Source: Persicaria tinctoria | Lineage: Eukaryota; Streptophyta; Magnoliopsida; Caryophyllales; Polygonaceae | Reading direction: 5' to 3' | DNA length: 64,000 bases | Assembly (NCBI GenBank): GCA_037127255.1 | Contig: JBANSL010000003.1 | Span: 18,541,314-18,605,313 of the forward strand | Notes under the pieces: generated by a model | The model's database searches: none | The model's input: the letters and a program-made list of their open reading frames with translations, nothing else | Told to the model about the DNA's origin: nothing | Part shown: piece by piece, positions 10,485 to 21,600 of the stretch | Numbering within the stretch: the first letter of the stretch is position 1 | Layout: each line of letters starts with the position of its first letter | Position numbers and translations under genes: made by a program

Positions 10485-11417
10485 ATTTATACAAAATTTC
10501 ACACATGTCCTTTTCCATTCTAAAAAAAAACAATTACAGATCTACCCGATAAGAAAATTAAAAACTAACGCTCATACGTCGTTTCACTTGGACGAGCCAC
10601 ACACGGTAGAGCGAAATCAATCACACATTGTTCATTGTGGTAGATTTGGTAGGGATCTCAACAGATCTATCAAATTTAAGATAAGAAGTTTCATTCACAA
10701 TTGATTTTGATTGTTTTTTTTTAACAAATTGTGTCTTTTAGGGTTTGAAATTAGAATTGAAATTGATGAAATATATTGGTTGTTGTTTGTGTGTTTTGTT
10801 TGATTGTTGTTGATTTTGGTGTTGTTTGAGTTGAATTATGAGTAGCAATTGTAACAAAAACTAAAGAAATTGCTCGTTTTGTTGCTATTGGGGTTGGTTA
10901 TTTTGACCATTTTTCATGGTTTATTGTTAGGCATAGGGCTCGTGTAGATTTAACGAGGTGATGATTTATGCCCGACTACTGTCTCCGAGCCTCATGTGTA
11001 CCCTCAACACTTTTTGTCGAGGTTCCTTCGTACCCTCAACAACTTTTGTCGAGCCTCCTTTGTACCCTCGATAACTTTTGTCAAGGTCCTTTATTTAGCT
11101 CGTCCTCTCCGAGGTTCAACAGATTTTTCAAACGACGACCACAAATAACCGTTGAATGTCATTTGATAATCATCCAAATTGACCGACATACGAAAGTGAG
11201 TGTCGATCAATTTGTTCCTTGATAAATTTCATCGATTTTAGCCAGTTTCGAGCACAACAATTCATTCGACAGATATAGATTTTTTCCATTTGCTCTGATT
11301 CGCATATGAGAGTTTTGGACCTTTTTGCAATTTGTTTGAAAAATATGAAAATGACTTGCGTGAAATTACTTAAAATTGTCTTGACAATAACCATTTTGAG
11401 ATCTTGTCTAAAACCCC
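10460..11417. mobile_element. Shorter relative of the long-inverted-repeat element
   Basis: The right arm (about 10930-11417) is a diverged copy of the right arm of the preceding element, sharing the GAGGTT/GAGCCTC motifs, CATCGATTTTAGCC and the final GATCTTGTCTAAAACCCC. The left end, about 10460-10530 (TTGACAAGACCATTT and then ACACATGTCCTTTTCC), matches the terminal sequence of that arm inverted. The element therefore abuts or overlaps the right end of 5974-10484, giving a head-to-tail pair. Interior 10690-10930 is T-rich with no gene. The superfamily is inferred from the long, internally repetitive inverted arms. Confidence 0.55.
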
Positions 11418-11591
11418 ACTCTTTAAATATACCTATTTGTCACAAACCACCCTTTAAATTGATATTTTCAAGAAACCACCATTTAAATAACTTTCGTCAC
11501 CAACCAACCAACCACTTCGAAATCATTCTACTTGAGTCTAGATTAAATTTGATAAATTATAATTTTATCGTAATTTTATCGTTGTTTTATA

Positions 11592-11827
11592 CTCCCTCCG
11601 TTCCAAAATACATGGGTTTTTAGTTTTCGGCACGCTTTTTAAGGAGTGAAAAACTATATGAAATGTTATTTTTTTAATTAAATTTTTTATATAATTTGAT
11701 ACTTATTAGTAATATGTATCAAATGATATAAAAAATTTGATTAAAAAATTAATATTTCATAGAGTTTTTCGCTCCTTAAAAAACGTGTCAAAAAGGAAAA
11801 GCCCATGTATTATGGAACGGAGGTAGT
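11592..11827. mobile_element. Stowaway-like MITE, 236 bp
   Basis: The ends CTCCCTCCGTTCCAAAATAC and its complement (ending TATGGAACGGAGGTAG) sit between TA dinucleotides at 11590-11591 and 11828-11829. The paired CGCTTTTTAAGGAG / CTCCTTAAAAAACG arms make a long hairpin. It belongs to the same family as 42216-42450. Confidence 0.88.
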
Positions 11828-11904
11828 ATTATATTCTAATGAATTTTAACAATGAGAAATTGTTTTTTTTTCTAAAGACGCATACTAGGGGTACGTGATC
11901 GATT

Positions 11905-11921
11905 CCCCCCCCCCCCCCCCC
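11905..11921. repeat. C homopolymer, 17 nt
   Basis: Seventeen consecutive C. It is an assembly-error-prone tract and one of five G/C homopolymers of 12 or more in the window. Confidence 0.9.
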
Positions 11922-11988
11922 TTCATATAATTTACCCAAATTAATAAAATAAATTCTCACTGCCAAAAAGTTTATAATTACTGTAATT

Positions 11989-12221
11989 TGTTATAATATA
12001 CATATAGATATTACCAAGTGATGTATCACCTCCTATAACCTCCACCATTACTTCTCTTCCATAACACCCATATGGTGGAAAACCAAAGGTCCATATTGAT
12101 GGCCCTCTTATCTTGTAACCTTCCCCATCTATGCCTATATAAGGTCTTGTAGTTCTCATTGAGAGACACACCAATACAATACAATCTCTCCTCTCTACAT
12201 ATTTCTTGTCTTATTTTATCA
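11989..12221 (+). repeat. 5' LTR of the Ale-type element
   Basis: This 233-bp LTR includes a TATA-like CTATATAAGG near 12133 and a leader ending TATTTTATCA. The flanking duplication TAATT is at 11984-11988. Confidence 0.9.
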
Positions 12222-12235
12222 CGTTATCAGCACGA
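12222..12235 (+). promoter_or_regulatory. Primer-binding site CGTTATCAGCACGA
   Basis: It abuts the 5' LTR. The sequence is the standard Ale/Retrofit-type copia primer site, complementary to an internal part of initiator tRNA-Met in this lineage. Confidence 0.85.
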
Positions 12236-12704
12236 TTCACTCGGTAAGAATTTGCCGACATGCATTGTTTGTTCGGCCAATATAATCATTCTTTGTTTCT
12301 TATTGATCTCCTTCGCCGATATATATACACTGTGCACCGTACCCATGATGTCTGCAGTTAATTTGTTTCTTATTGATCTCCCACGACACTGGTTTTTATA
12401 CATATGCTTGCACTAGATTAATTAGCAACATGTGAACTATGATATGCCTGCAATTTGATTTTACCATTAATTATTTTTGATTCTATACATGTCTGCATAA
12501 AGTTAATTATTTGACATGCACTTGATTAGCCGAAATGCATGCATAAATTTGATTCTATACATGTCTGCATGTGTTCGATCGATTAATTATTTTAATTTGT
12601 TTGTGTGCATAAAAGTTTATTTAGCCGATCTTGTTTAATTTGTTTGGTTCCTTTATATTATCGCATGCCGTATATGATGATCCATATATTGTTGTTATTT
12701 TTTT
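12236..12704 (+). other. Untranslated leader of the Ale-type element
   Basis: AT-rich with short repeated phrases (TTGTTTCTTATTGATCTCC twice near 12293 and 12364; GATTCTATACATGTCTGCAT twice near 12480 and 12550). No gene seen. Confidence 0.6.
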
Positions 12705-13268
12705 TTATAATTTCAGCATTGATGAAATGCGATGTATTTCAGAGGTGTAGTCCGAGACCTTCTTGAAATCTTGCATCCTCAAGTGCATCCACTCATACCT
12801 CGCACGAGGCAAGATAACGGTCTTTTGGTGCTCATAACGCTCTTTGAGACTTGTCCAGAGCTCTGAGGGACTCTTCACGGTCAAGTACTGAGCTTTCAGG
12901 CTCTCGTGAAGATGATGATGCAATATGATCATCGCCTTAGCACAATCCTGTTGGGATGCGCTATTGCCTGGTATGATAGTCTCTCCCAAATACCGGTTAA
13001 TTAAGTGGGGTTCCGCATCCTGCACCCATGTGAGATAGTTTCTTCCGGAAACATCAAGGGCGGTGAACTCCAACCGTGAAAGGTTTGACATTAATTTTGT
13101 CGAAGGAGAGGGCCCTGATGACTCTTTCTTTGACGGACTTGAGGATGCATATCTTGAGACATCTGATTTCCTTCCACGAGATGGAAATGACAAGATCTCG
13201 CCCATGCTTGAGAGAAATGTTGTTGATCTCCCAAATGATGACGCCAATCTCCCAAATGATCGCACCAC
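12705..13268 (-). pseudogene. Inverted gag (UBN2-type) fragment inside a plus-strand element
   Basis: The 187-codon minus-strand ORF has a Ser-rich N-terminus and then the copia gag core: TALDVSGRNYLTWVQDAE (about residues 72-89), the AMIILHHHLHESLKAQYL region, LWTSLKERYEHQKTVILPRA, and a C-terminal HRISSMLKL, where it stops abruptly. The usual gag continuation and zinc knuckle are absent. Every other domain of this element reads on the plus strand, so the block has been flipped. Breakpoints are approximately 12705-12716 and 13270-13290. The alternative is a gag fragment from another element inserted backwards. Confidence 0.85.
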
Positions 13269-13442
13269 CCTCTTTGATTAAATCTTGAACTATTTGCCTA
13301 TTTTCATATTTTTAATTTCGCATCCTATCTTTACCTAAAGTTTGCTTGCTTGCTATTTCCCTTGTTTTCAATGTAGTGGACTTATTTTCATTTTAAATAA
13401 AGTTTTGGGCAATATCGGTTTTATTGATACATGTTTTATTTA

Positions 13443-14460
13443 TTTGTATAGAATGGATCACCCATGTGGAAAGTTCAATGGTGGGGAGCTTTGTCTCATA
13501 GATAGTGCCACGACCCATACTATTTTGAAAAACCGGAAGTTTTTCATGAACCTGCAAATGGCGAAGAACAGTGTCAATACCATATCTGGAACAAGTAATC
13601 TTATAGAAGGCTCCGGAAGAGCCTCTATCTTGTTACCCGAAGGAACAAGAATATATGTCAAAGATGCTTTGTATTCCAGTAACTCACAACGGAATTTGTT
13701 GAGTTTCAAAGATATAAGATTAAATGGTTATCACATGGAAACCATGAATGAGAATGATATTGAATATCTATTTCTCACATCTTTTAAGACGGGCCAGAAG
13801 CAAGTCTTAGAAAAGATGAGAACATTAACACCTGGTTTATATGGCACAGTTATATACCCCATTGAGAGTTACAATGTCACAAACCAGAAGTTAGTTGACA
13901 ATGCAAAATTTTCTTTGTGGCATGATAGACTCGGTCACCCAGGTGATACAATGATGCGCATGATCATTGAAAGTTCACACGGACACCCGATAAAGGACCT
14001 GAAGTTCCTATCAAGGGGTGACTTGACATGTACGGCTTGTTCTCTTGTTCTCTTGGCAAATTAATAACAAGGCCGTCAATGACAAAGGTCAACGCAGAAT
14101 CTCCTATGTTCCTTGACCGGATTCAAGGTGACATATGCGGACCGATTACACCGCCATGTGGACCATTTAGATATTTTATGGTGTTGATAGATGCTTCAAC
14201 ATGATGGTCACATGTAAGCCTGCTATCAACACGGAATGTTGCATTTGCAAGGCTCTTAGCCCAGATTATCAAATTAAGGGCTCATTTTCCTGATTATTCG
14301 ATTAAAAGAATCAGGTTAGACAACGCGGGAGAATTTACATCAAAGTCTTTTAATGACTATTGTCAGTCAATTGGTATTGTGGTTGAGCACCCAGTGGCTC
14401 ATGTCCATACCCAAAACGGCCTTGCAGAGTCGTTAATCAAGCAGTTATAGATAATAGCTA
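13443..14460 (+). pseudogene. Copia protease, pre-integrase and integrase core, broken
   Basis: The protease active-site region reads LIDSATTHTIL (about 13497-13530), with DSA where copia proteases have DSG or DST. The pre-integrase motif SLWHDRLGHPG follows at about 13912. A tandem 8-bp duplication TGTTCTCT (14038-14045, 14046-14053) then shifts the frame, and translation ends at 14064. The integrase core continues in another frame with in-frame stops near 14201 and 14448. DNAGEF and HTQNGLAES still mark the catalytic core. It is not functional as read. Confidence 0.85.
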
Positions 14461-14465
14461 GACCG

Positions 14466-15341
14466 ATGTTAATGAGGGCTAGATTACCTTCATCGGCTTG
14501 GGGCCATGCAATTTTGCATGATGCATCTTTGATTAGTCTTAGACCGACCGCTAATAATAAGTTCTCCCCATTACAGCTTGTCTCCGGAAGAGAACCCGAT
14601 ATTTCATATTTGAAAATTTTCGGATGTGCGGTGTATGTCCCTATTCCTCCCCCTCAACGGACTAAAAAGGGACCACAAAGAAGGTTGGGAATATACATGG
14701 GGTTTGAGTCCCCATCAATTATAAAATACCTAGAGCCTATGATCGGTGATCTATTTACAGCTCGGTATTTAGATTGTCACTTTGATGAAACAAAATTTCC
14801 AACTCTAGGGGGAGAAGATAAGGAGATAATTAAGAAAGAGATTTCGTGGAATTCCACTTCTCTATCATTTCTAGATCCAAGAACAAATGAAAGTGAACTT
14901 GAAGTTCAAAGGATCATACATTTGCAAAGTGTTGCAAATAGATTACCAGATGCGTTTACAAATGCCAAGAAGGTGACGATGTCACATATACCAGCTGAAA
15001 ATGCACCAGCTCGATTGGAGATTCCTGTAGTAACTCCAAACCAACAAATAGCTAGTGATTCTCAAACACACCGGAAGCGTGGCAGACCACTAGGCTCTAA
15101 GGATACAATTCCCCGGAAGAGGAAAGAGACAATAACAACACATAAAGGTATTGATACTCCTATCACTAACATCCATGAAGATATAATCCCAGAAGAGATA
15201 TTATCTAAGGACCCCGAAAGCAAAGAAAAGGATGTCGAGGATAATTTTGAGATGTCAATTAACTATGCAACTACCGGTTTGGGGTGGCATCGAAATGACA
15301 TAGTCCTAGATGACATATTTGCTTATACGGTGGCAATATAA
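14466..15341 (+). pseudogene. Copia integrase C-terminus and linker
   Basis: This 291-codon ORF has the LPSSAWGHAI integrase segment, FGCAVYVPIPPPQR and the RRLGIYMGF motif, followed by a charged linker rich in Glu/Lys. It ends at a TAA (15339-15341) directly ahead of the RT ORF in the same frame, so one nonsense codon separates it from RT. Confidence 0.85.
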
Positions 15342-15344
15342 GTC

Positions 15345-17000
15345 ATGGATGAAGATGACGATGATCCTCAAACAATGATGGAATGTCAAAATCGAAATGA
15401 TTGGGAGAGTTGGAAAGGTGCAATCAAAGTAGAGTTGGATTCATTAAACAAACGCGGTGTTTTTGGACCAGTAGCTCCAACACCAAAAGGCGTTAAACCA
15501 GTCGGCTTTAAATGGGTGTTCGTACGAAAACGCAATGAGCGTAATGAAGTAGTAAGGTATAAAGCCAGACTCGTTGCACAAGGCTTTTCACAAAAGCCAG
15601 GAGTGGATTATATAGAAACGTATTCACCTGTAGTGGATGCAACAACACTTAGATTCCTAGTTGGTTTGGCGATTGTTGAACAACTTCAAATGCAACTTAT
15701 GGATGTAGTAACTGCTTACCTTTATGGATCATTAGATACAGATATATACATGAAAATCCCCAAAGGATTAGGAATGGCCGAAGCATTAAGATCAAAACCT
15801 CGTCACATGTACTCCATCAAGTTAAAGAGGTCCTTATATGGGTTGAAGCAATCAGGTCGCATGTGGTATAACCGCCTTAGTGAGTTCTTACTAAGACATG
15901 GTTTTATAAATAACCAAGTAAGCCCTTGCGTCTTTATAAAGAGGACAAAGTCGGGTTATGTAATTATAGCAGTTTATGTTGATGACCTAAATATTATTGG
16001 GACTCCTGAAGAGATTCAACAAACAGCAAATTACATGAAAAAAGAATTTGAAATGAAAGATCTTGGAACAACCAAGTATTGCCTCGGCCTGCAGTTCGAG
16101 CATACAAGAAATGGAATTTTCATCCATCAGTCAACTTATGTTGAAAAGGTCCTAAAACGCTTTAACATGGACAAAGCATATCCATTGAGTACACCTATGG
16201 TTGTACGATCACTTGATGTGGACAAGGACCCTTTTCGTCCTCGATTAAACAATGAAGAGATATTAGGTCCTGAAGTACCATATCTCAGTGCAGTTGGTGC
16301 ACTTATGTATCTTGCTACGAATACCCGACCAGATATAGCTTTTGCACTTAATCTGCTAGCAAGATATAGTTCAATGCCAACAAAAAGACATTGGAATGGT
16401 GTTAAGCATATTCTACGTTATTTACGTGGAACAAGTGATATGGGGTTATATTTTGAAAGATCTAAAGGAGTACATGTTGCAAAATTGGTTGGCTATTCTG
16501 ATGCAGGTTATTTGTCAGATCCACACAAGGCCATCTCGCAAACGGGGTACTTATTCATGTATGGTGGAACTGCCATTTCTTGGCGTTCAACAAAGCAGTC
16601 TCTTGTAGCTACATCATCAAATCATGCAGAGCTTATCGCATTGTATGAGACAGGAAGAGAAAGTGTGTGGCTCAGATAACTCGTCCAACATGTCCAGGAA
16701 TCTTGCGGCTTGGAGTCCATTGTAAAACACCCGACAGTGTTGTATGAAGATAATGCAGCTTGCATCGTCCAAATCAAGTAAGGTTACATTAAAGGTGATA
16801 AGACCAAGCATATATCGCCGAAATTATTCTCCACCCATGAACTCCAGATTGAAGGCAAAGTTGATGTCCAGAAGATTGCATCAAGTGAAAATCTGGCAGA
16901 TTTGTTCACTAAAGCATTGCCTACAAGGGTATTTAAGCAACTGGTACACAATATGGGAATGCGACGCTTGAAGGACGTGTGCAAAGTTGAGGGGGAGTAG
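15345..17000 (+). pseudogene. Copia reverse transcriptase and RNase H, two nonsense codons
   Basis: The RT domain is nearly complete: [35 protein letters not shown], the catalytic YVDD (about 15978), then the connection domain and RNase H. The RNase H part carries GYSDAGY and an HAELIAL motif, then TAA at 16677-16679. The same frame continues through EDNAACI, a second TAA at 16779-16781, and ADLFTKALPT, to a natural stop at 16998-17000. No other frame disruption is evident in this stretch. Confidence 0.9.
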
Positions 17001-17107
17001 TTTGCTCTAGTATTGTACTCTTTTTCCCTTGATCTTGGTTTTTATCCTAATGGGTTTTTCCAGACAAGGTTTTTAACGAGGCAATACGCAAACTATGAGG
17101 TGCACAT

Positions 17108-17117
17108 CAAGGGGGAG
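17108..17117 (+). promoter_or_regulatory. Polypurine tract
   Basis: CAAGGGGGAG immediately precedes the 3' LTR. It is the plus-strand priming site of copia elements. Confidence 0.85.
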
Positions 17118-17350
17118 TGTTATAATATACATATAGATATTACTAAGTGATGTATCACCTCCTATAACCTCCACCATTACTTCTCTTCCATAACACCCAC
17201 ATGGTGGAAAACCAAAGGTCCATATTGATGACCCTCTTATCTTGTAACCTTCCCCATCTATGCCTATATAAGGCCTTGTAGTTCTCATTGAGAGACACAC
17301 CAATACAATACAATCTCTCCTCTCTACATATTTCTTGTCTTATTTTATCA
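17118..17350 (+). repeat. 3' LTR of the Ale-type element
   Basis: This 233-bp copy is followed by the duplication TAATT at 17351-17355. There are about four differences from the 5' LTR. Confidence 0.9.
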
Positions 17351-17355
17351 TAATT

Positions 17356-18536
17356 TTAATTATGAATTTTTTTGCAAAAAATGCACTGGACAAATTTGTA
17401 AAATGGCCACGTTTTTGGATAAATTAGCAAAATGCCCACTATATATACTAATTCTCAAAAAAAATTTCCTGATAGTTGCCCCCAATCCCATCGTCTCTCC
17501 AATCTCAGTCGATGGAGCTCTCGGTCTGACGCCAGAGCCGCTGTTTGGTGGCGAGCGAGCGAACGGTGGAGCGAGCGCCGGAGGCCGGTGCGAGGTCGAT
17601 CGATCGAGCGCCGGATCCGAGATCTCCTCGAGCGAGCGAGCGAGAGCGAGGAAGCGAGGGAGCAGGAGCATCGCCGGATCTCCTCCGCCAGATCTCGTAT
17701 CTTCTCGTCTCCTCGGAGCGAGCGACGCCGAGCGAGGGAGCGATGACCGGAGATCTCCTCTGAGATCGCCAGCGAGGGCTGGATCTGAGAATCCGGAGCG
17801 GCCGGCTCAGCTTCTTTCCTCTCCGCGTTTCACACAGGTAACATCTTAACCTAAATTGACTTCAAATTTGACTGAATTAGGGTTTTTCTCCATTAATTTT
17901 CTATGAATTCAAGGTTGCAATCTGGAAAAATTTGTAGTGAGCATCTCCTTATCTTTGCTCACCCACTAATCTCGGCTCATAGAACTCGCCCTAGCCATTT
18001 GTCTTCACCTACTGTCTTTTATATTGTTCTGTGTTGCATTGTGATGATGCGCTGCATTCAAGGTCTCCTTTCTCCGATCTATTATTGCTAGGTTTCTCCG
18101 ATCTATTGCTCATTGTGGATTTCCAATCTTTGAATGGGACATGTTTTTATATGCAGATGATCAATCCAGGATCGATCGGCCTTGTGTTTGGCGGAGTGGT
18201 GGTGCGTTCTTCCATTCCTAAAACTCCAAGCTCTGAACAAGTTGGTGTTCCTGTCTTACGAGAAGCTGTTTACACAAGCTCTGAACATGTACTCTTTCTT
18301 TTTTCTTAATTTCTTGAGTAAGATATATGATACCTTTTGGTGTTTGTAATTATTTGGCATTTTTTTTGGTGTTTGCTCTCTATTGCTGGTAGCTAATGTG
18401 CACCTTATCATTTCATGTACTTGATATTTGGCAACATTGAAAATGTACTATAAGTCTCAACTGTTACCCCAAGCAGCTGCATAGGTGAAGGAGGTTGGCT
18501 CACTGTTTTGATTTAACAATCTTGTGAGTTTTCAGC
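17356..18536 (+). other. GC-rich, intron-bearing orphan fragment upstream of the SIRE gag
   Basis: AT-rich sequence at 17356-17460 gives way to a GC-rich purine-rich stretch (17460-17840) with a 148-codon Arg/Ser/Glu-rich ORF and (GAGC)n-like runs. A splice-donor-like CACACAG/GTAACA lies at 17837/17838 and an acceptor-like TATATGCAG at 18156, followed by a short open stretch to 18309. Another acceptor-like GAGTTTTCAG lies just before the SIRE gag ATG. It looks like the 5' end of a transcription unit (captured gene or different promoter). No domain was recognised and no LTR or primer site is present. Confidence 0.4.
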
Positions 18537-20216
18537 ATGTCTACCATAGGTGAAGGAGGTTTTGCTCAAGGAAGGTCAACCAATAGACCTCCACTTTTCT
18601 GTGGCAATAACTTTGTCCACTGGAGATCACTGATGCAAATGTTCATCATTGATCAAGACCTTGAGCTATGGGGCCTGGTCAAGAATGGACCACACGTTCC
18701 TAAAAAGAATGTCGATGGAAAGCAAGTTGATAAAACTGAGTCTGATTACGATCAGACTGATCTTGAGAACATTGCTAAGAACTACAAAGCTATGAATCTA
18801 CTATATTGCGCTCTCGACGCTAATGAGTTTAACCGTGTCTCAGCTTGCAAAAGTGCCAAGGAAATTTGGGACAAGCTTATAGTTACTTATGAGGGCACAA
18901 GTCAAGTCAAAGAGAGTAAGATTAATATCTTTCTCATGCAATACAAACTATTCAAGATGAATCCTGATGAGACAGTAAAAGAGATGTTTACGAGATTCAC
19001 TCAAATTGTAAACAACCTCGACTCACTTGGAAAAACCTTCTCCAACCCAGAAAAGGTTCGAAAGGTTCTAAGGAGCCTTCCAAAAATCAAGTGGGGTCCC
19101 AAGGTTACTGTAATTGAGGAAGCTCAAGATCTCTCTACACTAACATTAGATGATCTTCTCGGAAAACTTATTACTCATGAGATGATATTAAACGAGGAAG
19201 ATGGAGAAGTACCCTCAACAGCAAAGAACCTTGCTCTCAAAGCTAAGAAAGATCACTCACAATCAGAGAGTGATGAATCCAAAAGCAAGTCTCCCAACAT
19301 GTCAAAGAAGCCAAAAGTGCTAACATGTTTTGAGTGTGGCAAGACAGATCATCTCGTAAAGGAGTGCCCTATGAAGAAAAGAAATAAGTTCAAGAAATAT
19401 GAACAAAAGAAAAAGGCTATGCTTGCAACCTAGAGTGACTCAGATTCATCATGTGACTCAGACACCAAAAAAGAATGGGCAAATCTCTGTCTTATGGCTG
19501 AACACGAAGGATCACAGACTCAAGACCTTGAACAAATGGTAAGAAACCTAATGTCTAGTCCTCCCGATGTTCTTTATGAAGTCCTAAGAAATATGATTTC
19601 TAATGAAGATGTTTACAACAGTGAAATCAACACCTTGAAGGAAAAGCTGATAGATCAACAGAAATGTATTAGTGATATGTCGCTGGAAATGAAAAATCTT
19701 GAAACATCTCGGTCGGCCCTTGACATTAAAGTCAAGACCTTGAGGTCAGAAAATTCTGATCTCAGGCAAAGCATCTCCTCTCTAAAGAATCGTAATGAGG
19801 ATTTAGAGAAAGAGAAGGCAAAGCTAACCGATAAGTGTCAAGACCAGCAGACTTCACTCATTCCATTCACCAGATCTAAAGCTAATCTTAATAAGATGTT
19901 GGGTGAACAACAACTCTCTATTAATAGAAGTGGTATTGGATACAACAAGAATTTTCCAAAGAAACCTAGTACCACTTTTGTTAAAGCTAAAGGTTATTGG
20001 CGTTCACGTACTTGCTTCCATTGTTGTAAGAAAGGGCATGTTAGAGAAACTTGTCCATATAGGAGAAAATATCCCTACATCATTAGAAATACATTTCCAG
20101 TTCGACTTATTGAACAGATAAAACAAGTTTGGGTTCCTAAAGGGACAAGACTACCCAACATGGTCTATCCTCATTATGAATCTAAAACTATGTATTGGTC
20201 TAGCTGGAAAGGTTGA
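18537..20216 (+). pseudogene. SIRE-type gag, one nonsense codon
   Basis: The gag core begins at the ATG at 18537: the PPLFCGNNFVHWRSLM region, AKEIWDKLIVTYEGT, then a zinc knuckle CFECGKTDHLVKEC (CX2CX4HX4C, near 19327). A TAG at 19431-19433 interrupts the frame, which then resumes (19494-20216) with a Leu/Lys/Glu-rich coiled-coil-like stretch and a second knuckle CFHCCKKGHVRETC near 20014. Both parts are in the same frame. Upstream sequence suggests splicing rather than an LTR leader. Confidence 0.85.
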
Positions 20217-20629
20217 TGTTGGTATTGCAGGATATCATCAAGAGCAAAGAGCCAAAATGGATAATGGACAGTGGATGCTCACGACACATGAGTAGAAAGA
20301 AATCTCTATTTCAAGATCTTAAGGAACAAACCACTGGAACAATTACTCTTGGTGATAAAGGAAAGTGCAACATTATTGGTATTGGTAATATTGGTAATTC
20401 AAAAAGTTTCATTAAGGATGTTTATCTTGTTGATGGATTAAAGTATAACCTCTTAAGTGTCTCTCAGTTGTGTGACAAAGGAAACAAAGTTGGCTTTGAC
20501 AGACACAAGTGTGAAGTCAGGAATGAAGAGACTGATGATCTAATCCTCACTGCTCACAGGCATAACAACACTTATGTTGTAAAGCTAATCATATTACAGG
20601 TACAAAACTCAAGTGTCTCAAGGTCTTGA
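20213..20629 (+). pseudogene. SIRE-type protease segment
   Basis: The aspartic protease motif WIMDSGCSRHM lies near 20260, with downstream KYNLLSVSQLCDKG. The segment is in a different reading frame from gag, overlaps it by 4 bases, and ends shortly before the pre-integrase motif. Confidence 0.85.
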
Positions 20630-21600
20630 CAGAAGACCCCAGCCTATGGCATAGAAGACTAGGTCATGTAAGCATGCACACCCTCAATAAACTCAAAACA
20701 AGAGTTCTTGTTAGAGGATTGCCTGATCTGAACTTCAAGAAAGAAGATCTATGCAATGCATGCACAAGAGGCAAACAGACACGCAACTCCTTCAAACCTA
20801 AAAAGGCTGTAAGTTCCTCTCGCCCTCTTGAGTTGTTACATATGGACTTGTGTGGACCTATGCGTGTCAAATCTCCAAAGGGTAAACAATACATCCTGGT
20901 TATTATTGATGATTTCTCTCGTTTTACATGGATCTCCTTTTTAAGAGAAAAATCAGAGGCTTTGCTCGAGTTTTCTAAACTTTGCAAAGAGTTGCAGACC
21001 TTGAAAAACATACCTATTGTCTCCATTAGGAGTGATCATGGTAGAGAATTTGATCAACTAAAATTTGATTTGTTCTGTGCTAAATATGGAATTTCACACA
21101 ACTTTTCAGCACCTAGAACTCCTCAACAAAACGGAGTTGTGGAACGAAAGAACCGCACTTTGGAGGACATGTCTAGGACAATGCTTTTGGAAAATGGTTT
21201 GCCAAAAATCTACTGGGATGAGGCTGTTAATACAGCCAACTACATTTTGAATCGATGCTTAATTCGTCCCATTTTGAAAAAGACTCCTTATGAACTTTTC
21301 AAAGGAAGAAAGCCTAGCATTTCCTACTTCAAACCTTTTGGATGCACTTGCTTTGTTCATAACAATGGCAAAGATAATCTTGGGAAATTTGACGCACGTA
21401 GTGATGAAGGTATCTTCCTTGGTTATTCTACTATTAGCAAAGCTTATAGAGTTTATAACAAGCGCACCAAAATTGTTGAGGAGAGTATCCATGTGGTATT
21501 CGACGAAAGCAACAATGGTGTGTTAAGTGAAGGTTTTGCAGATCTCAATCTAAATCATCATGATTCGGATGGAGAAGAAGAGGACAAGGCTGAAAAATAA
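20626..21600 (+). pseudogene. SIRE-type integrase
   Basis: Pre-integrase LWHRRLGHV (about 20644) and C-X2-C in LCNACTRGKQ are followed by the integrase core: HMDLCGPMRV, a catalytic Asp in IIDDFSRFTW, and SDHGREF and PQQNGVVERKNRT with the conserved Asp and Glu. The ORF ends at 21600 in a Glu-rich linker, in a different frame from protease and RT, so a frame change separates them. Confidence 0.88.

Larger units (their letters stand above)
11989..17350 (+). mobile_element. Ty1-copia retrotransposon, Ale/Retrofit-type, defective
   Basis: LTRs of 233 bp (11989-12221, 17118-17350), starting TGTTATAATATAC and ending TATTTTATCA, are flanked by a perfect TAATT duplication (11984-11988, 17351-17355). 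The primer-binding site CGTTATCAGCACGA follows the 5' LTR directly, and the polypurine tract CAAGGGGGAG precedes the 3' LTR. The CGTTATCAGCACGA form and the short LTRs are typical of the Ale/Hopscotch/Retrofit lineage. Domain order on the plus strand is protease, integrase, RT, RNase H, which is copia order. The gag domain is on the minus strand. By eye the LTRs differ at 4 of 233 positions. Confidence 0.93.

Noticed and set aside
17403..17849. 148-codon plus-strand ORF
   Set aside because: Purine-rich GAGC-type low complexity; kept only as part of an orphan 5' fragment, not as a gene.
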